The notes under the pieces: model-generated
The model's database searches: none
The model's input: the letters and a program-made list of their open reading frames with translations, nothing else
Told to the model about the DNA's origin: nothing
DNA from: Chloroflexota bacterium
GTDB taxonomy: Bacteria; Chloroflexota; Dormibacteria; Aeolococcales; Aeolococcaceae
Assembly: GCA_005880985.1 (NCBI GenBank)
Contig: VBIQ01000015.1
Location: 1-64,000 of the forward strand
Direction: 5' to 3'
Length of the DNA stretch: 64,000 nt
Shown here: piece after piece, positions 49,758 to 59,583 of the stretch
How positions within the stretch are numbered: the stretch's first letter is position 1
Layout: each line of letters starts with the position of its first letter
Translations under genes and position numbers: made by a program

Positions 49758-50965
49758 CTGCGTCGGCGGGCGAGGCGCGACACCAGCCCGGCGATCTGGG
49801 CGGTGGCGTGCGGCCGGGCGGCATGGGGCAGAGCGGCGCGCATGGCGGCGAGGGCGGGCGAGCCGGGAGCGCTGAGCTCCGCGACGGCGCCCACCAGGTC
49901 GCGGATTCCGGGGACATATCGCCCCGCGCCGAGGCCGACGACCAGGTCGACGTTGCCGCGCTCCTGGCCGGGCAGGTACGAGGTGAGCAGCAGCGGGAGC
50001 TCACAGCTGAGGGCCTCGGTGATGGCACCGGGCCCGGCCTTGGTGACCACCAGGTCGGCGGCGCCCATCCAGTCCGCCATGTTGTCGACAAATCCGGCCA
50101 CAACGAGCCGGCTGTCCGCGACCAGGCTCTCGAGCCGCCGGCGGAGCCGGGCGTTGCGGCCGCAGATGACCGCAACCTGGAGATCGAGGTTCGCGTCGAG
50201 GAGCGCGGTGGCGCGGCGCTCCAGCCCGCCCGAACCTTCGCCGCCGCCGCTGAGCAGGACCACGAACCGGTCGTGGCCGAGGCCGAGGCGGCGTCGCAGC
50301 TGGGCCCGTGCGGGCGGGGTGTGGCGAAGGAAGCGCGCGTCGACGGGCAGGCCGAGGTCGAAGCAGCGCTCGGGGGCCATCCCGGCGCGGCGGCAGGCGT
50401 CCAGGGCGGCGGGGGAACCGGTGACCAGCGCGTCGACCCCGGCGTAGGTCCAGGCGGCGTGGACGTCGACGAGGTCGGTGATCACGGTGATCAGCGGGAT
50501 GGACGCACCCGGCAGGCGCTGCAGGACGTGGGCGGCGGGATGGTTGAGCAGCGGGTGGAAGGAGACCACCGCGTCCGGGTGCAGGGCGGTGATCACGTCG
50601 TCGAGGCCGGGCTCGACCAGCCGTAGCACGGTGCCGCGCAGGGCGGCGACCGCGGCGCGCGAGTTGGTCGCGCGGAACAATGCTCCCCACACCCACGGTG
50701 CATGCCGGATCAGCGGCGAGTACAGCGCCACCACCCGCCCGACCACTGCCGGCGAGGCGTCGGCGAACGGGTCGAGGACATGAACGCTCCAAAGCCCCGC
50801 CTCGCCGGTCGCCAGGCAGTGCGCCACCGCCATCGCCGAAGCCCGGTGACCGCCGCCGGTGTCGGCGATGAGGAAGAGCAGGTCGCGCGGTGCCGTCGTC
50901 CCGGGTGCCGTGTCCGTGGTCGCGGCCGCGGGTAGGCCGACCCGAGGCCGGGCCGAGATCGCCAT
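49754..50965 (-). CDS. MGDG synthase/processive diacylglycerol glycosyltransferase-like protein
   Basis: FLIADTGGGHRASAMAVA; VTKAGPGAITEALSCELPLLLT. Confidence 0.82.
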   Translation of the reverse strand: MAISARPRVGLPAAATTDTAPGTTAPRDLLFLIADTGGGHRASAMAVAHCLATGEAGLWSVHVLDPFADASPAVVGRVVALYSPLIRHAPWVWGALFRATNSRAAVAALRGTVLRLVEPGLDDVITALHPDAVVSFHPLLNHPAAHVLQRLPGASIPLITVITDLVDVHAAWTYAGVDALVTGSPAALDACRRAGMAPERCFDLGLPVDARFLRHTPPARAQLRRRLGLGHDRFVVLLSGGGEGSGGLERRATALLDANLDLQVAVICGRNARLRRRLESLVADSRLVVAGFVDNMADWMGAADLVVTKAGPGAITEALSCELPLLLTSYLPGQERGNVDLVVGLGAGRYVPGIRDLVGAVAELSAPGSPALAAMRAALPHAARPHATAQIAGLVSRLARRRR

Positions 50966-50990
50966 GGGAATACCGTACGCTCTCAACTCC

Positions 50991-52295
50991 ATGAGGTCCT
51001 CCGCCGCCGTCCCGGGACCGTCGCGTCCGCGCCAGGCACTGGCGGTGCTGTCGGTGCACACCTCGCCGCTGGGCGATCTGGGACGGGGAGAGAACGGTGG
51101 AATGAATCTGGTGGTGCGCCGGCAGTGCGCCGAGCTGGCGGCCCGAGGCGTGCCCAGTGACGTGTTCACCCGGCGCGACGATCCCGGCGCGCCAGCCGAG
51201 GAGTTGATCGCGCCCGGCAGCCGGTTGATCCGCATTCCGGCGGGGCCGGCCCGCCCGCTTCCGAAACACGAGGTGCTTGCCTGGCTGCCCCATTTCACCG
51301 CCGGCGTGGTGGCGCACGCCGCCTCGGAGGGACGCGAGTACCGCCTGGTGCATTCCCACTACTGGCTCAGCGGCTGGGTGGCGCGCGGAGCGGTGCAGCG
51401 CTGGCGGGTTCCGTGGGTGCACAGCTTTCACACCCTCGCCCGGGTCAAGGCCGCCGCCGGGCTGCCCGCCGAACCCCAGCGGGCCGAGGCGGAGGTGGTG
51501 CTCGCCCGCGCCGCCGATCGGCTGGTGGCGATGAGCCTGGCCGAGCAGGCCGACCTGGTCGGCCTCTACCAGGTGTCGCCGGAGCGCATCTGCGTGGTCC
51601 CACCCGGCGTGGACCTCGAGCGGCACTCGCCTCGTCCGGTCGGCGCCGTGCGCCGCCGCATGCACCTCGACGGCCGGCGGGTGGTGCTCTACGTGGGCCG
51701 CCTCGAGCCGCTCAAGGGCGCCGAGATGCTGATCGATGCCGCCGCGCTGCTGGCCGAAGATCCCACCTTCTCCGACGTCGTCACCCTGGTCGCCGGCGAC
51801 GACAGCGGGGACGGCAGCCGCCAGGCCGAGCCCTTTCCCGGTGAACGCGCGCGGCTGATGGCGCTCGCAGCACGGCGGGGCATCGCCCATCGGGTGCGTT
51901 TCCTCGGCGCGGTTCCCCACGCCGAACTCGCCGCCCTCTACGCCCTCGCCGACGTGTGCGTGGTGCCGTCGCTGACCGAGTCGTTCGGACTGGTCGCGCT
52001 CGAGGCGCAGGCGTCGGGCACGCCGGTGGTGGCCACCGCGGTCGGCGGCCTGCGCGACATCGTCGCCGACGGTCTCACCGGCCACCTGATCGGCGGCCGC
52101 CATCCGGCGGCGTTCGCCCGGCGCATCGGCGAGCTGCTGGCCGACCGCGACCGCCGGGCGCGCATGGGCGAGGCGGCGCGGACGCGCGCTGCGCTCTACA
52201 GCTGGGAGCGCAGCGCCGACCGCCTGCTGTCGCTGTACGACTGTGTCGAATCTCCCGAGCCGGCCGCACCGCTGGAGAGCTGCGCCTGTCTCTGA
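50991..52295 (+). CDS. GT4-type glycosyltransferase (MshA-like)
   Basis: GGMNLVVRRQCAELAARG; VPPGVDLERHSP; YVGRLEPLKGAEMLIDA; PSLTESFGLVALEAQASGTPVVAT. Confidence 0.88.
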   Translation: MRSSAAVPGPSRPRQALAVLSVHTSPLGDLGRGENGGMNLVVRRQCAELAARGVPSDVFTRRDDPGAPAEELIAPGSRLIRIPAGPARPLPKHEVLAWLPHFTAGVVAHAASEGREYRLVHSHYWLSGWVARGAVQRWRVPWVHSFHTLARVKAAAGLPAEPQRAEAEVVLARAADRLVAMSLAEQADLVGLYQVSPERICVVPPGVDLERHSPRPVGAVRRRMHLDGRRVVLYVGRLEPLKGAEMLIDAAALLAEDPTFSDVVTLVAGDDSGDGSRQAEPFPGERARLMALAARRGIAHRVRFLGAVPHAELAALYALADVCVVPSLTESFGLVALEAQASGTPVVATAVGGLRDIVADGLTGHLIGGRHPAAFARRIGELLADRDRRARMGEAARTRAALYSWERSADRLLSLYDCVESPEPAAPLESCACL

Positions 52296-52300
52296 CAGAG

Positions 52301-53104
52301 ATGGCGGAAACTGGCGAGACTGCCTGGCCGTTGCGGTCATCGGGCACTCCACCGCTGCGCACCGTGTTCTTCGACCTCGGTGACACCCTGATGCACGTGC
52401 ACCCCGACGTGCCCACCCTGTACCGGCAGACTTGCGCCGAGCTCGGCGTCGAGGCCGACGCGGCTGCCATCGCCGTCGCCCTGTCCGCGGGCGAGCATCT
52501 CTATCGCGACGCCCTCCGCTCCGGGCGCACCTTCGAGTGCTCGATGAGCGACGCGCGGGCCTTCTGGCAGGAGTACAACGAGATGATCCTTACCCATCTC
52601 GGAGTCGACAGGCGTCGGGCGGAGCTGGCGCAGGCGCTGTCGGAGCGGTTCTGGGAACCGCATTCCTGGCGGGTGTTCCCCGAGGTGCACGGGGTGCTCA
52701 GCGCGCTGCGCGAGTCCGGGCTGCGCCTGGCGGTGATCTCCAACTTCACCGACGCGCTACTGGCGGTGTGCGAGACGCACGAGCTCGCGGGATATTTCGA
52801 GTGTCTGGTGGCGTCGGCGTCGACCGGGTCGCAGAAGCCGGATGCTGGCATCTTCCGGGAGGCGTTGCACCGCACCGGGGCCGATCCGGAGACCTCGCTG
52901 CACGTTGGCGACAATTACGTCGCCGACGTGCTGGGGGCGCGCGGCAGCGGGATCGACGGCGTGCTCGTCGACCGGACCCGCGCCGGTGGCGCCGGCATGT
53001 TCGACTTCACCCTGCGTCCGGGCCTGGGAGGGAGCCGCGGCGTCCGCCTCGACTGTCCCGTGATCGCCGACCTGCGCCCGCTGACAGCGCTGGCGGCGCG
53101 GTAG
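52301..53104 (+). CDS. HAD-superfamily hydrolase
   Basis: VFFDLGDTLMHVH; AVISNFTDAL; SQKPDAGIFREAL; HVGDNYVADVLGA. Confidence 0.9.
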   Translation: MAETGETAWPLRSSGTPPLRTVFFDLGDTLMHVHPDVPTLYRQTCAELGVEADAAAIAVALSAGEHLYRDALRSGRTFECSMSDARAFWQEYNEMILTHLGVDRRRAELAQALSERFWEPHSWRVFPEVHGVLSALRESGLRLAVISNFTDALLAVCETHELAGYFECLVASASTGSQKPDAGIFREALHRTGADPETSLHVGDNYVADVLGARGSGIDGVLVDRTRAGGAGMFDFTLRPGLGGSRGVRLDCPVIADLRPLTALAAR

Positions 53105-53118
53105 CTGGGTCCTCGCGT

Positions 53119-54858
53119 CTAGCCGCCGAACGAGACCGACGCGGCCTCCAGCTGTCCCGCGGCGAAGGCGGTGAGCGCCGCCGGGTTGCTGCCGTCGGCA
53201 TTCTCGATGTAGGCCTGCACGCCGCCATCGCTGCCGGCCCCGAGGAAGGCGACCTGCCGCCGGCTCGGAACCGCCACCGCGCTCGCCAGCTCCGCTCCCG
53301 CCGCCGGCGGCGCCAGCCGGACGCGGTCGCCGCTGCCGACGCTGACCCGCACCAGGCTGTCGGTCTCGGAGCGTTCCAGGGCGAGAAGCGTGGCCGGCGC
53401 CGTGTAGGAGACCGGCACCAGGTCGTCGCCCAGCCGCCGCGGCGCCGCCCCGCCGCTGCGCAGCCGCACCACCCAGGTGCCGGTGACCCCACTCCCGTCC
53501 CGCCGCAGCGCCAGCTCGCCGCCGTCGGGGCTCGGTGCCGGGGCGGTGGCGTCACCGGCGGCGATGCCGGGCACCGGGTAGCGCACCCCGAGCAGCGGAT
53601 CGGCGAGGTCGATGTGCGCCACTCCGGCCGGCGACCGGACGGGAAGCGCCAGGACGCTGCCGTCGCCGCTCCAGACCGGGGCGGCGTCGAGCGGATCGCC
53701 GGCGGGCAGGCGGATGTCGCTCGGGGGGGCGCGGGCCAGCAGGTGCACCCCGTCGGGCGCGCCGTAGGCGAGCACCCGCGCCGACGGCGACCAGGCCGGA
53801 TGCTGGGCCGCTCCGAGGTCGAGATCGGGGCCGCCGAGCAGAGGGATGACGTGCAGCACCGGCGGCGCGCCGCCGATGGTGAGGTCCTGCGCGACGACGG
53901 CGAGGGCGCGGCCGTCAGGCGCCAGCGCCGCCTCCAGGTAGGCGAGAACCGGCTGGTCGCGGCGCACCGCACCGCACGAATCCTGCTCGCAGCGCGGCGC
54001 GCGCAACACCGTGGTCGCCGCCGTGGGTTCCCCGGGTTGGAGCGGGCCGAGGGCGGTGAGGAGTACCTCTGAGGCGGCCTCCGCGGGGCGGCGGGCCAGG
54101 ACCAGGGCGTGCCCGCCGCCACTCAGGCCGCCGGTGCGGAAATGGATGACCACCGGCGCCGCGAGATGCTGGCCGTGCTCCTCGCTGGCCGCGGCCCCGA
54201 CCTGCAGGGTGTAGGCGGTGTCGGGGTCGAGCAGCCGCCCCGGCAGGATCACCACCCGGCCGCGGTTGTTGGTGTTGCCGACCACCCGCGTGCCCGTCAC
54301 TGGCGGGACGAGGTGGATGGCCCCGGCGGTCGGTCCCGGAGCCATGGCCGTCGAGAAGCTGACCACCAGCGGGGTGTCGATCGCGACCCCGGTGCTGCCG
54401 TCGTCGGGGCTGGTGCCGGTCACCACCGGGGCCGGAGCGCTGGTCAGCCGCCAGTGATGGTCGAGAGAGTTGACGCTGCCGTCCCGCGAGCTGACCCCCG
54501 GCGACAGGGTGAGCGTGTACTGCTGGTTGGGCTGGAACGGCGCTCCGCCATGGAACAGGGTGAACCCCGCCGAGTCCGATCGCCAGACCACCCGGCAGGA
54601 GGCGGTCGGTGGGGCGCTGAAGGCGGCAGCGGGATCGGCGCACCCGCTGAGCGACGGGTCGATGTGAAAGCGCGCCGTCACCGACCCGCGGTTCACCGGT
54701 TGATCGAAGTCCACCCTGATCGGGGTGTCGGCGCCCACCGAGGTGGAGCCGTTGACCGGGCTGAGCGCCAGGATCTGCGGCGGCGACGAGAAGCAGGCGG
54801 TGAGCGCGATTCCGGCGAGCAGGCCGAGCGCGCTGGTGCCGGCGAACCGCCGAAGCAC
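53119..54858 (-). CDS. Lipoprotein with Ig-like (BIG_5-type) repeats and TolB/PD40-like beta-propeller
   Basis: Lipobox LTAC; LSPVNGSTSVGADTPIRVDFDQPV and SPDDGSTGVAIDTPLVVSFSTAM repeats. Confidence 0.75.
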   Translation of the reverse strand: MLRRFAGTSALGLLAGIALTACFSSPPQILALSPVNGSTSVGADTPIRVDFDQPVNRGSVTARFHIDPSLSGCADPAAAFSAPPTASCRVVWRSDSAGFTLFHGGAPFQPNQQYTLTLSPGVSSRDGSVNSLDHHWRLTSAPAPVVTGTSPDDGSTGVAIDTPLVVSFSTAMAPGPTAGAIHLVPPVTGTRVVGNTNNRGRVVILPGRLLDPDTAYTLQVGAAASEEHGQHLAAPVVIHFRTGGLSGGGHALVLARRPAEAASEVLLTALGPLQPGEPTAATTVLRAPRCEQDSCGAVRRDQPVLAYLEAALAPDGRALAVVAQDLTIGGAPPVLHVIPLLGGPDLDLGAAQHPAWSPSARVLAYGAPDGVHLLARAPPSDIRLPAGDPLDAAPVWSGDGSVLALPVRSPAGVAHIDLADPLLGVRYPVPGIAAGDATAPAPSPDGGELALRRDGSGVTGTWVVRLRSGGAAPRRLGDDLVPVSYTAPATLLALERSETDSLVRVSVGSGDRVRLAPPAAGAELASAVAVPSRRQVAFLGAGSDGGVQAYIENADGSNPAALTAFAAGQLEAASVSFGG

Positions 54859-54887
54859 TCGGCGCGCGGCTGACCCGCGCCGCCGGG

Positions 54888-56003
54888 TCAGATCACCTTG
54901 CGCAGCGCTCCCTCGACGTCGATGCCCACGGGTGATCCGGCGCCCGCCTTGACCTCGATGCGCGCGGTGCGCTCGGCGGCGAGCGGGGCGATGCTCGAGG
55001 CCGAGTCGCGCAGCTCGCGCTGGGACTGGGTGTAGGCGCCGTGGATCTCGCCGCGGCGGAGGAGGATCACGCCCGTCTCCGTGCCGCCGGTCACCACCAA
55101 CGACCCGTCGACCTTCTCCTCGGCGAGGTACTCGAGCAGCGCCTCGAAGTTGATGAACCGCGCCAGCAGGCCGGTGAACAGAGGACGGGCGGTCAGCAGC
55201 TGGGCCAGCGCCACCACCGTCTCGCCGCTGAGCTCGACCACGTCGACCAGGCCTTCGCCGCGGTCCATCCGCCGGCGGAACTGCTGGAACGCGGGCTCGC
55301 CCTCGTCGATCATCCCGCCGCTGAACAGCGCCTCCATCACGTGGCCGTCGTGGAGAAGGAGGACGCCGGCGAAATCGCCACCGTCGAGCCGGACGTACCC
55401 GGTGTGACCGTCCGCCTCCAGGGTGCGCAGCAGTTTCGGGAAGTCGACGAAGGCGCTCTTGAGGCTCTCATACACGGGCTTGCCGGCCGGCAGCGGGTAG
55501 AGCTCGGTGAGCGGCGCGGCGTTGGGATTGCCGTAGACCGCGGCGGCGGCGGGAGGGGAGGCCGGCTGGCTCACCGCGGCGATCTCGAACGAGGGGCCCT
55601 CGGCGTCGACGGCGACCGCCGCCGTCTCGGCGGTGGCGGTGAGGCCGGGTCCGTTGACGGCGGCTGCCGCCGCCGCCCCGTCGGGACGGGATCCGTTGCC
55701 GTCGCCGCGCCGGCGTGCCTCCTCCAGCAGCTCCCCGGTGGCGGTCTTGATGGTCTCCTCGGCCGGGAGCTTGGCGCGGGGGTCGAAGAGGAAGCTGCCG
55801 TCCGACCAGCCGAGGGCACCGATCACCGCCTCCTCGCCCTGGCCGAGGTCGCCGGCGGCGTGGAAGAGGTGGCCGAACAGGAAGTAGAGGGCACAGCTCT
55901 CGCCGCCATGCTGCACGGAGAGGGTGCCGGTCGCCCGCTCGGACTGCATGGTCTCGAGGAGGGAGGCAAGGCTGGTCTGCGTCAGCGAACCCTGGGTCTG
56001 CAC
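54888..56003 (-). CDS. DUF4388-domain protein with PATAN-like repeats
   Basis: QGSLTQTSLASLLETMQSERATGTLSVQHGGESCALYFLFGHLFHAAGDLGQGEEAVIGALGWSDGSFLFDP; GGAGGATCAC SD before GTG. Confidence 0.8.
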   Translation of the reverse strand: MQTQGSLTQTSLASLLETMQSERATGTLSVQHGGESCALYFLFGHLFHAAGDLGQGEEAVIGALGWSDGSFLFDPRAKLPAEETIKTATGELLEEARRRGDGNGSRPDGAAAAAAVNGPGLTATAETAAVAVDAEGPSFEIAAVSQPASPPAAAAVYGNPNAAPLTELYPLPAGKPVYESLKSAFVDFPKLLRTLEADGHTGYVRLDGGDFAGVLLLHDGHVMEALFSGGMIDEGEPAFQQFRRRMDRGEGLVDVVELSGETVVALAQLLTARPLFTGLLARFINFEALLEYLAEEKVDGSLVVTGGTETGVILLRRGEIHGAYTQSQRELRDSASSIAPLAAERTARIEVKAGAGSPVGIDVEGALRKVI

Positions 56004-56147
56004 GTGATCCTCCCGAGGTGCCCCCGGTCGTCGGACCGGGGAGGCTGCCGCCTGCGCCCTGCAGGGCACGTCGAAAGTGAGGAGCATAGTACCAGCCGAA
56101 ATCGCGGTGATCGAGTTGACCGCACGGGCAACCCTATGATCAACCCC

Positions 56148-57224
56148 GTGCCGGCGAACCGCCCCGCCCCGCCGGTCGCCGGTGCGGCCGCCGAATGGGA
56201 CACGGCGCTGCGCGCCTGGCCCCGCGCCCATCTGCTGCAGACCCACGGGTGGGGGGAGGTCCAGGCCGCCGCCGGCTGGCAACCGCACCTCCTCCGGGTG
56301 GAGGTCGGTGGCCGGCTGCTGCCCGTCCTCGCGCTTGCCGGTGACGCCGTGCTTCCCGGGCTGCCACCGCGGCTGTGGGTTCCCAAGGGTCCCGCCTGCG
56401 GCGCGGACGACACCGACGCCTGGCAGGCGGCCGCGGCGGCGTTGACCGAGCTGGCCGCCTCGCTCGGCGCGGCCAGCGTCGAGATCGAACCCAACGCCTG
56501 GGAGGCGGAGGCGGACGCGCTGCTGCGCGCCCTGGGGGGACCCTGGCGGCGGGGGCTGGGGCGGGAGCCCGCCAGCACCGCGGTGGTTGACCTCCGCGGC
56601 GGTTGGGAGGCGGTGCTGGCGGGCATGCGACCGCAGGGGCGGCGCAACGTGCGCCTCGCCGAGCGCCGCGGGGTGGACGTCGGCGACCTGGACGGCGACG
56701 CCGCGGTGGCGACCCTCGCGCGGATGGCGTCGGAGACGGCGTCGCGGCAGGGGATCGCGCTCCCCGGTGCCGCCCACTACCGGCGGGTCCTCGCCGCGGT
56801 GCCCTCGGCGCGCGTCCACGTCGCCCGCGTCGAGGGAGAGGTGGTCGCCGCGGTGCTCGCGGCGGCGTTCGCGGCCGAGGCGATCTATCTGTACGGCGGC
56901 TCGACGCTGCAGCATCGCGAGCGGCAGCCGTCGGCGGCAGTGCACGCGCACGTGATGCGCGGGGCGATCGCGTCGGGGTGCGAACGGTACGACCTCTGGG
57001 GCATCCCCCCCGACGCCGACCCGCTCCATCCGTGGCACGGCCTGCGACAGTTCAAGCTGGCCCTGGGGGGTGTCGAAATGAAGACCGCCGGTGCGGCGAT
57101 CTGGACCCGCCGTCCGGTGCTCGTCCGCGCCATCGAGGTGGCCACCGCGGCCCGCGCCGGCGTCCGCCGGGCACGGCGCAGACTCCGCGTGGAGCGCCGG
57201 GTCGGTCGTCAGGACTTCGCGTAG
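56148..57224 (+). CDS. FemAB/FemX-like peptidyltransferase (second copy)
   Basis: HLLQTHGWGEVQAAAGW; RRNVRLAERRGVDV; YLYGGSTLQHRERQPSAAVHAHVMRGAI; YDLWGIPPDADP. Confidence 0.87.
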   Translation: MPANRPAPPVAGAAAEWDTALRAWPRAHLLQTHGWGEVQAAAGWQPHLLRVEVGGRLLPVLALAGDAVLPGLPPRLWVPKGPACGADDTDAWQAAAAALTELAASLGAASVEIEPNAWEAEADALLRALGGPWRRGLGREPASTAVVDLRGGWEAVLAGMRPQGRRNVRLAERRGVDVGDLDGDAAVATLARMASETASRQGIALPGAAHYRRVLAAVPSARVHVARVEGEVVAAVLAAAFAAEAIYLYGGSTLQHRERQPSAAVHAHVMRGAIASGCERYDLWGIPPDADPLHPWHGLRQFKLALGGVEMKTAGAAIWTRRPVLVRAIEVATAARAGVRRARRRLRVERRVGRQDFA

Positions 57225-57237
57225 AATCGCGACCGAA

Positions 57238-57978
57238 TTGGCCACCCAGTCGAGCGCGGAGACAGGCCGCGGACTCAACAGCCAGCGTCGCGTCCTGGTC
57301 ATCGACGACGACGCCATGATCCGGAAGACGGTCCGGATGACCTGCGAGCGCGAGGGGTACTCGGTCCAGGAGGCCGAGATGGGGGCCGAGGCGCTCGCCA
57401 GGGTGGAGAGCTTCCGTCCGGACCTGATCCTGCTCGATCTCATGCTGCCGGATGTGTCGGGCTTCGACGTCTGCCGCGACATCCGCCGGATGGGCTCGCG
57501 GGTGCCCATCATCATCCTCTCGGCGAAGACCGAGGAGATCGATGTCGTCGTCGGTCTGGAGATCGGTGCCGACGACTACATCGTCAAGCCCTTCCGTCCG
57601 CGCGAGCTGCTCGCCAGGATCGCGGCCCACCTCCGCAAGGCGCGCAGCGAGGAGGACCACGACGGCGACGGCCGGATGGTGTTCCGCGATCTGATCATCG
57701 ACACCAACGAACGCCGCGTGTTCCGCAACGACGAGGAGGTGTCGCTCACCCACACCGAGTTCGACCTGCTCGCCTTCCTCGCCTCCAACGCCGGCAAGGT
57801 GCTGTCCCGCGAGAAGATCCTCAACTCGGTGTGGGGATACGAGTTCCCCATCGAGACCCGGGTGATCGACGTCCACGTCCGCAATCTCCGGCGCAAGATC
57901 GAGGCGGAGCCCTCGCGGCCCCTCTACATCCTGGCGGTACCGGGCATCGGCTACCGCTTCACCGCCACCAAGCCCTAG
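57238..57978 (+). CDS. OmpR-family two-component response regulator
   Basis: VLVIDDDAMIRKTVRM, DLILLDLMLPDVSG, YIVKPFRPRELLARI, winged-helix RVIDVHVRNLRRKIE. Confidence 0.95.
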   Translation: MATQSSAETGRGLNSQRRVLVIDDDAMIRKTVRMTCEREGYSVQEAEMGAEALARVESFRPDLILLDLMLPDVSGFDVCRDIRRMGSRVPIIILSAKTEEIDVVVGLEIGADDYIVKPFRPRELLARIAAHLRKARSEEDHDGDGRMVFRDLIIDTNERRVFRNDEEVSLTHTEFDLLAFLASNAGKVLSREKILNSVWGYEFPIETRVIDVHVRNLRRKIEAEPSRPLYILAVPGIGYRFTATKP

Positions 57979-58079
57979 CCGGCTCTGGGGGACCGAAGGG
58001 GCGCGGCCACCCGGCCAGCCACCGCCGGGGCCGCCCGGCCGAACCCGCCGCGCCCGGCCGCGGCGACTAGACTGGACCC

Positions 58080-58346
58080 GTGAGCACCCCGCCGATGCTG
58101 GAGGCGCGAGACCCTGCCCCCCGGCCGCTCCGCTCGCAGCCCGATCCGGCGATGGCGGTCGGCGTCCTCTTCCTCGGGCTCACCGCCGTCGGCCTGCTCC
58201 TCGAAGGCGTCCTCGCCGTGTACTCCTACGCGACCCCGGGGGCGGCGCGCCCGCTCTTCTACGGGGTGATCGCAACCTTCGCGGTCGCCCTGGGGGTGCC
58301 GCTGCTGGCGGCGGCGGCACGGGCGCTGCGCCGCGGAGGCGGCTGA
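58080..58346 (+). CDS. Small membrane protein
   Basis: Two hydrophobic segments; GTG 6 nt after TAGACT. Confidence 0.55.
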   Translation: MSTPPMLEARDPAPRPLRSQPDPAMAVGVLFLGLTAVGLLLEGVLAVYSYATPGAARPLFYGVIATFAVALGVPLLAAAARALRRGGG

Positions 58347-58348
58347 CG

Positions 58349-59008
58349 GTGGAGCGCCCCCGCCACGGCGACCCCGAGACCGGCCCGTTGCACGAGCAGC
58401 CGGCCCCCTTCCCCAGCTACGAGGAGCTCGCCTCGGACCTGCTCGAGGCCCTGGACGGCGCCGGGCTGACCATCGATGACGTGCGCCACGAGCTCGAGCC
58501 CGGGGTGGGCGAACGGCGCTTCGAGTGCACCGTCCGGATGGCGCCCGCCGACCCCCCCTCCCACTACCACGCCCACCTGACCTTCAGCTGGGACGCCCTG
58601 ATGACCTACGTGGCCGCCTACGGTCCGGGGGCGGACTGCGACCTCTATCACGAGGACGACGAGGAGACCGACTGTCCCCACCGCCATCTGGCGCCGCAGC
58701 CCTTCGTCGAGGTGGAGGCGGAGTTCGTGCTCGGTGACGGGGGCTACGAGCTGCACGACCTCGGCGAGGTCAGCGGCTGGGTGGACACGGTGCAGGGACT
58801 GCTGGCCAAGGCGTTTCCCGAGGACGACCGTCCCAGCGTGCACGTCGGTCTGGCCGCCCTGGGCGGGACGGTGCTGGTGGAGAAGCTCACCGCCGAGCAT
58901 TCCTGGCTGCTCGACTTCGACACGCCGCCCGACTTCGCCGGCATCGCCGGGCAGGTCCAGGCCGCCCTCCGCATCGTCCCCCAGCTCGCCGATCGACTCC
59001 CGATCTAG
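58349..59008 (+). CDS. Hypothetical protein
   Basis: ORF adjacent to and co-directional with 58080-58346. Confidence 0.6.
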   Translation: MERPRHGDPETGPLHEQPAPFPSYEELASDLLEALDGAGLTIDDVRHELEPGVGERRFECTVRMAPADPPSHYHAHLTFSWDALMTYVAAYGPGADCDLYHEDDEETDCPHRHLAPQPFVEVEAEFVLGDGGYELHDLGEVSGWVDTVQGLLAKAFPEDDRPSVHVGLAALGGTVLVEKLTAEHSWLLDFDTPPDFAGIAGQVQAALRIVPQLADRLPI

Positions 59009-59106
59009 TGACGAGCCGGTCGCGGCGGTCAGGCGCCGGGTCGCCCGCCAGCTTCGGGATCGCACAATGCGCGCGTCCCACGAACGAGTGAGAAGGGGAG
59101 TGCGCG

Positions 59107-59583
59107 ATGGCGATCGACACCGAGGTGAGCATCCACATCGACGCGCCGCCGGCACGCGTCTACGAGCTGGTCGCGGACATCAGCCGGATGGGAGAGTGGA
59201 GTCCCGAGACCTACCGGACCGAGTGGATCGATGAGGCCGCGGGCGCGGTGCCCGGAGCGCGGTTCAAGGGGTACAACCGGTACGGCCGGATCAAGTGGGC
59301 GACCACCTTCGAGATCGAGGCCGCGGATCCCGGGCGCCAGCTGAGCTTCGCGACCCGCTTCGGCAAGAAGACGGTGGGCACCCGCTGGAGCTTTGCGCTG
59401 CGGCCGGAGGGCGGCGGCACCGAGCTGACCCAGACCCGTGAGAATCTCTGGACCTCGCGAGTGGTGCGCGGTTTCGAGGCGGTCTTCATGCGTGGCCATG
59501 AGGCCTCGTTCGAGGCGTCGATGCGCCAGACGCTCGAGCGGATCAAGGCGGCGGCGGAGGCGAAGGCGGCCGCTCAGGCCTGA
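59107..59583 (+). CDS. SRPBCC-family (polyketide cyclase-like) protein
   Basis: VSIHIDAPPARVYELVADISRMGEWSPETYRTEW. Confidence 0.88.
   Translation: MAIDTEVSIHIDAPPARVYELVADISRMGEWSPETYRTEWIDEAAGAVPGARFKGYNRYGRIKWATTFEIEAADPGRQLSFATRFGKKTVGTRWSFALRPEGGGTELTQTRENLWTSRVVRGFEAVFMRGHEASFEASMRQTLERIKAAAEAKAAAQA

Noticed and set aside
50001-52352. 783-aa minus-strand ORF
   Set aside because: Shadow of the GT4 glycosyltransferase and out-of-frame reading of the MGDG-like gene
56004-57515. N-terminal 500 residues of the 875-aa minus ORF at 54888-57515
   Set aside because: Antisense to the FemAB-like gene and response regulator; true DUF4388 start is the GTG with SD at 56003
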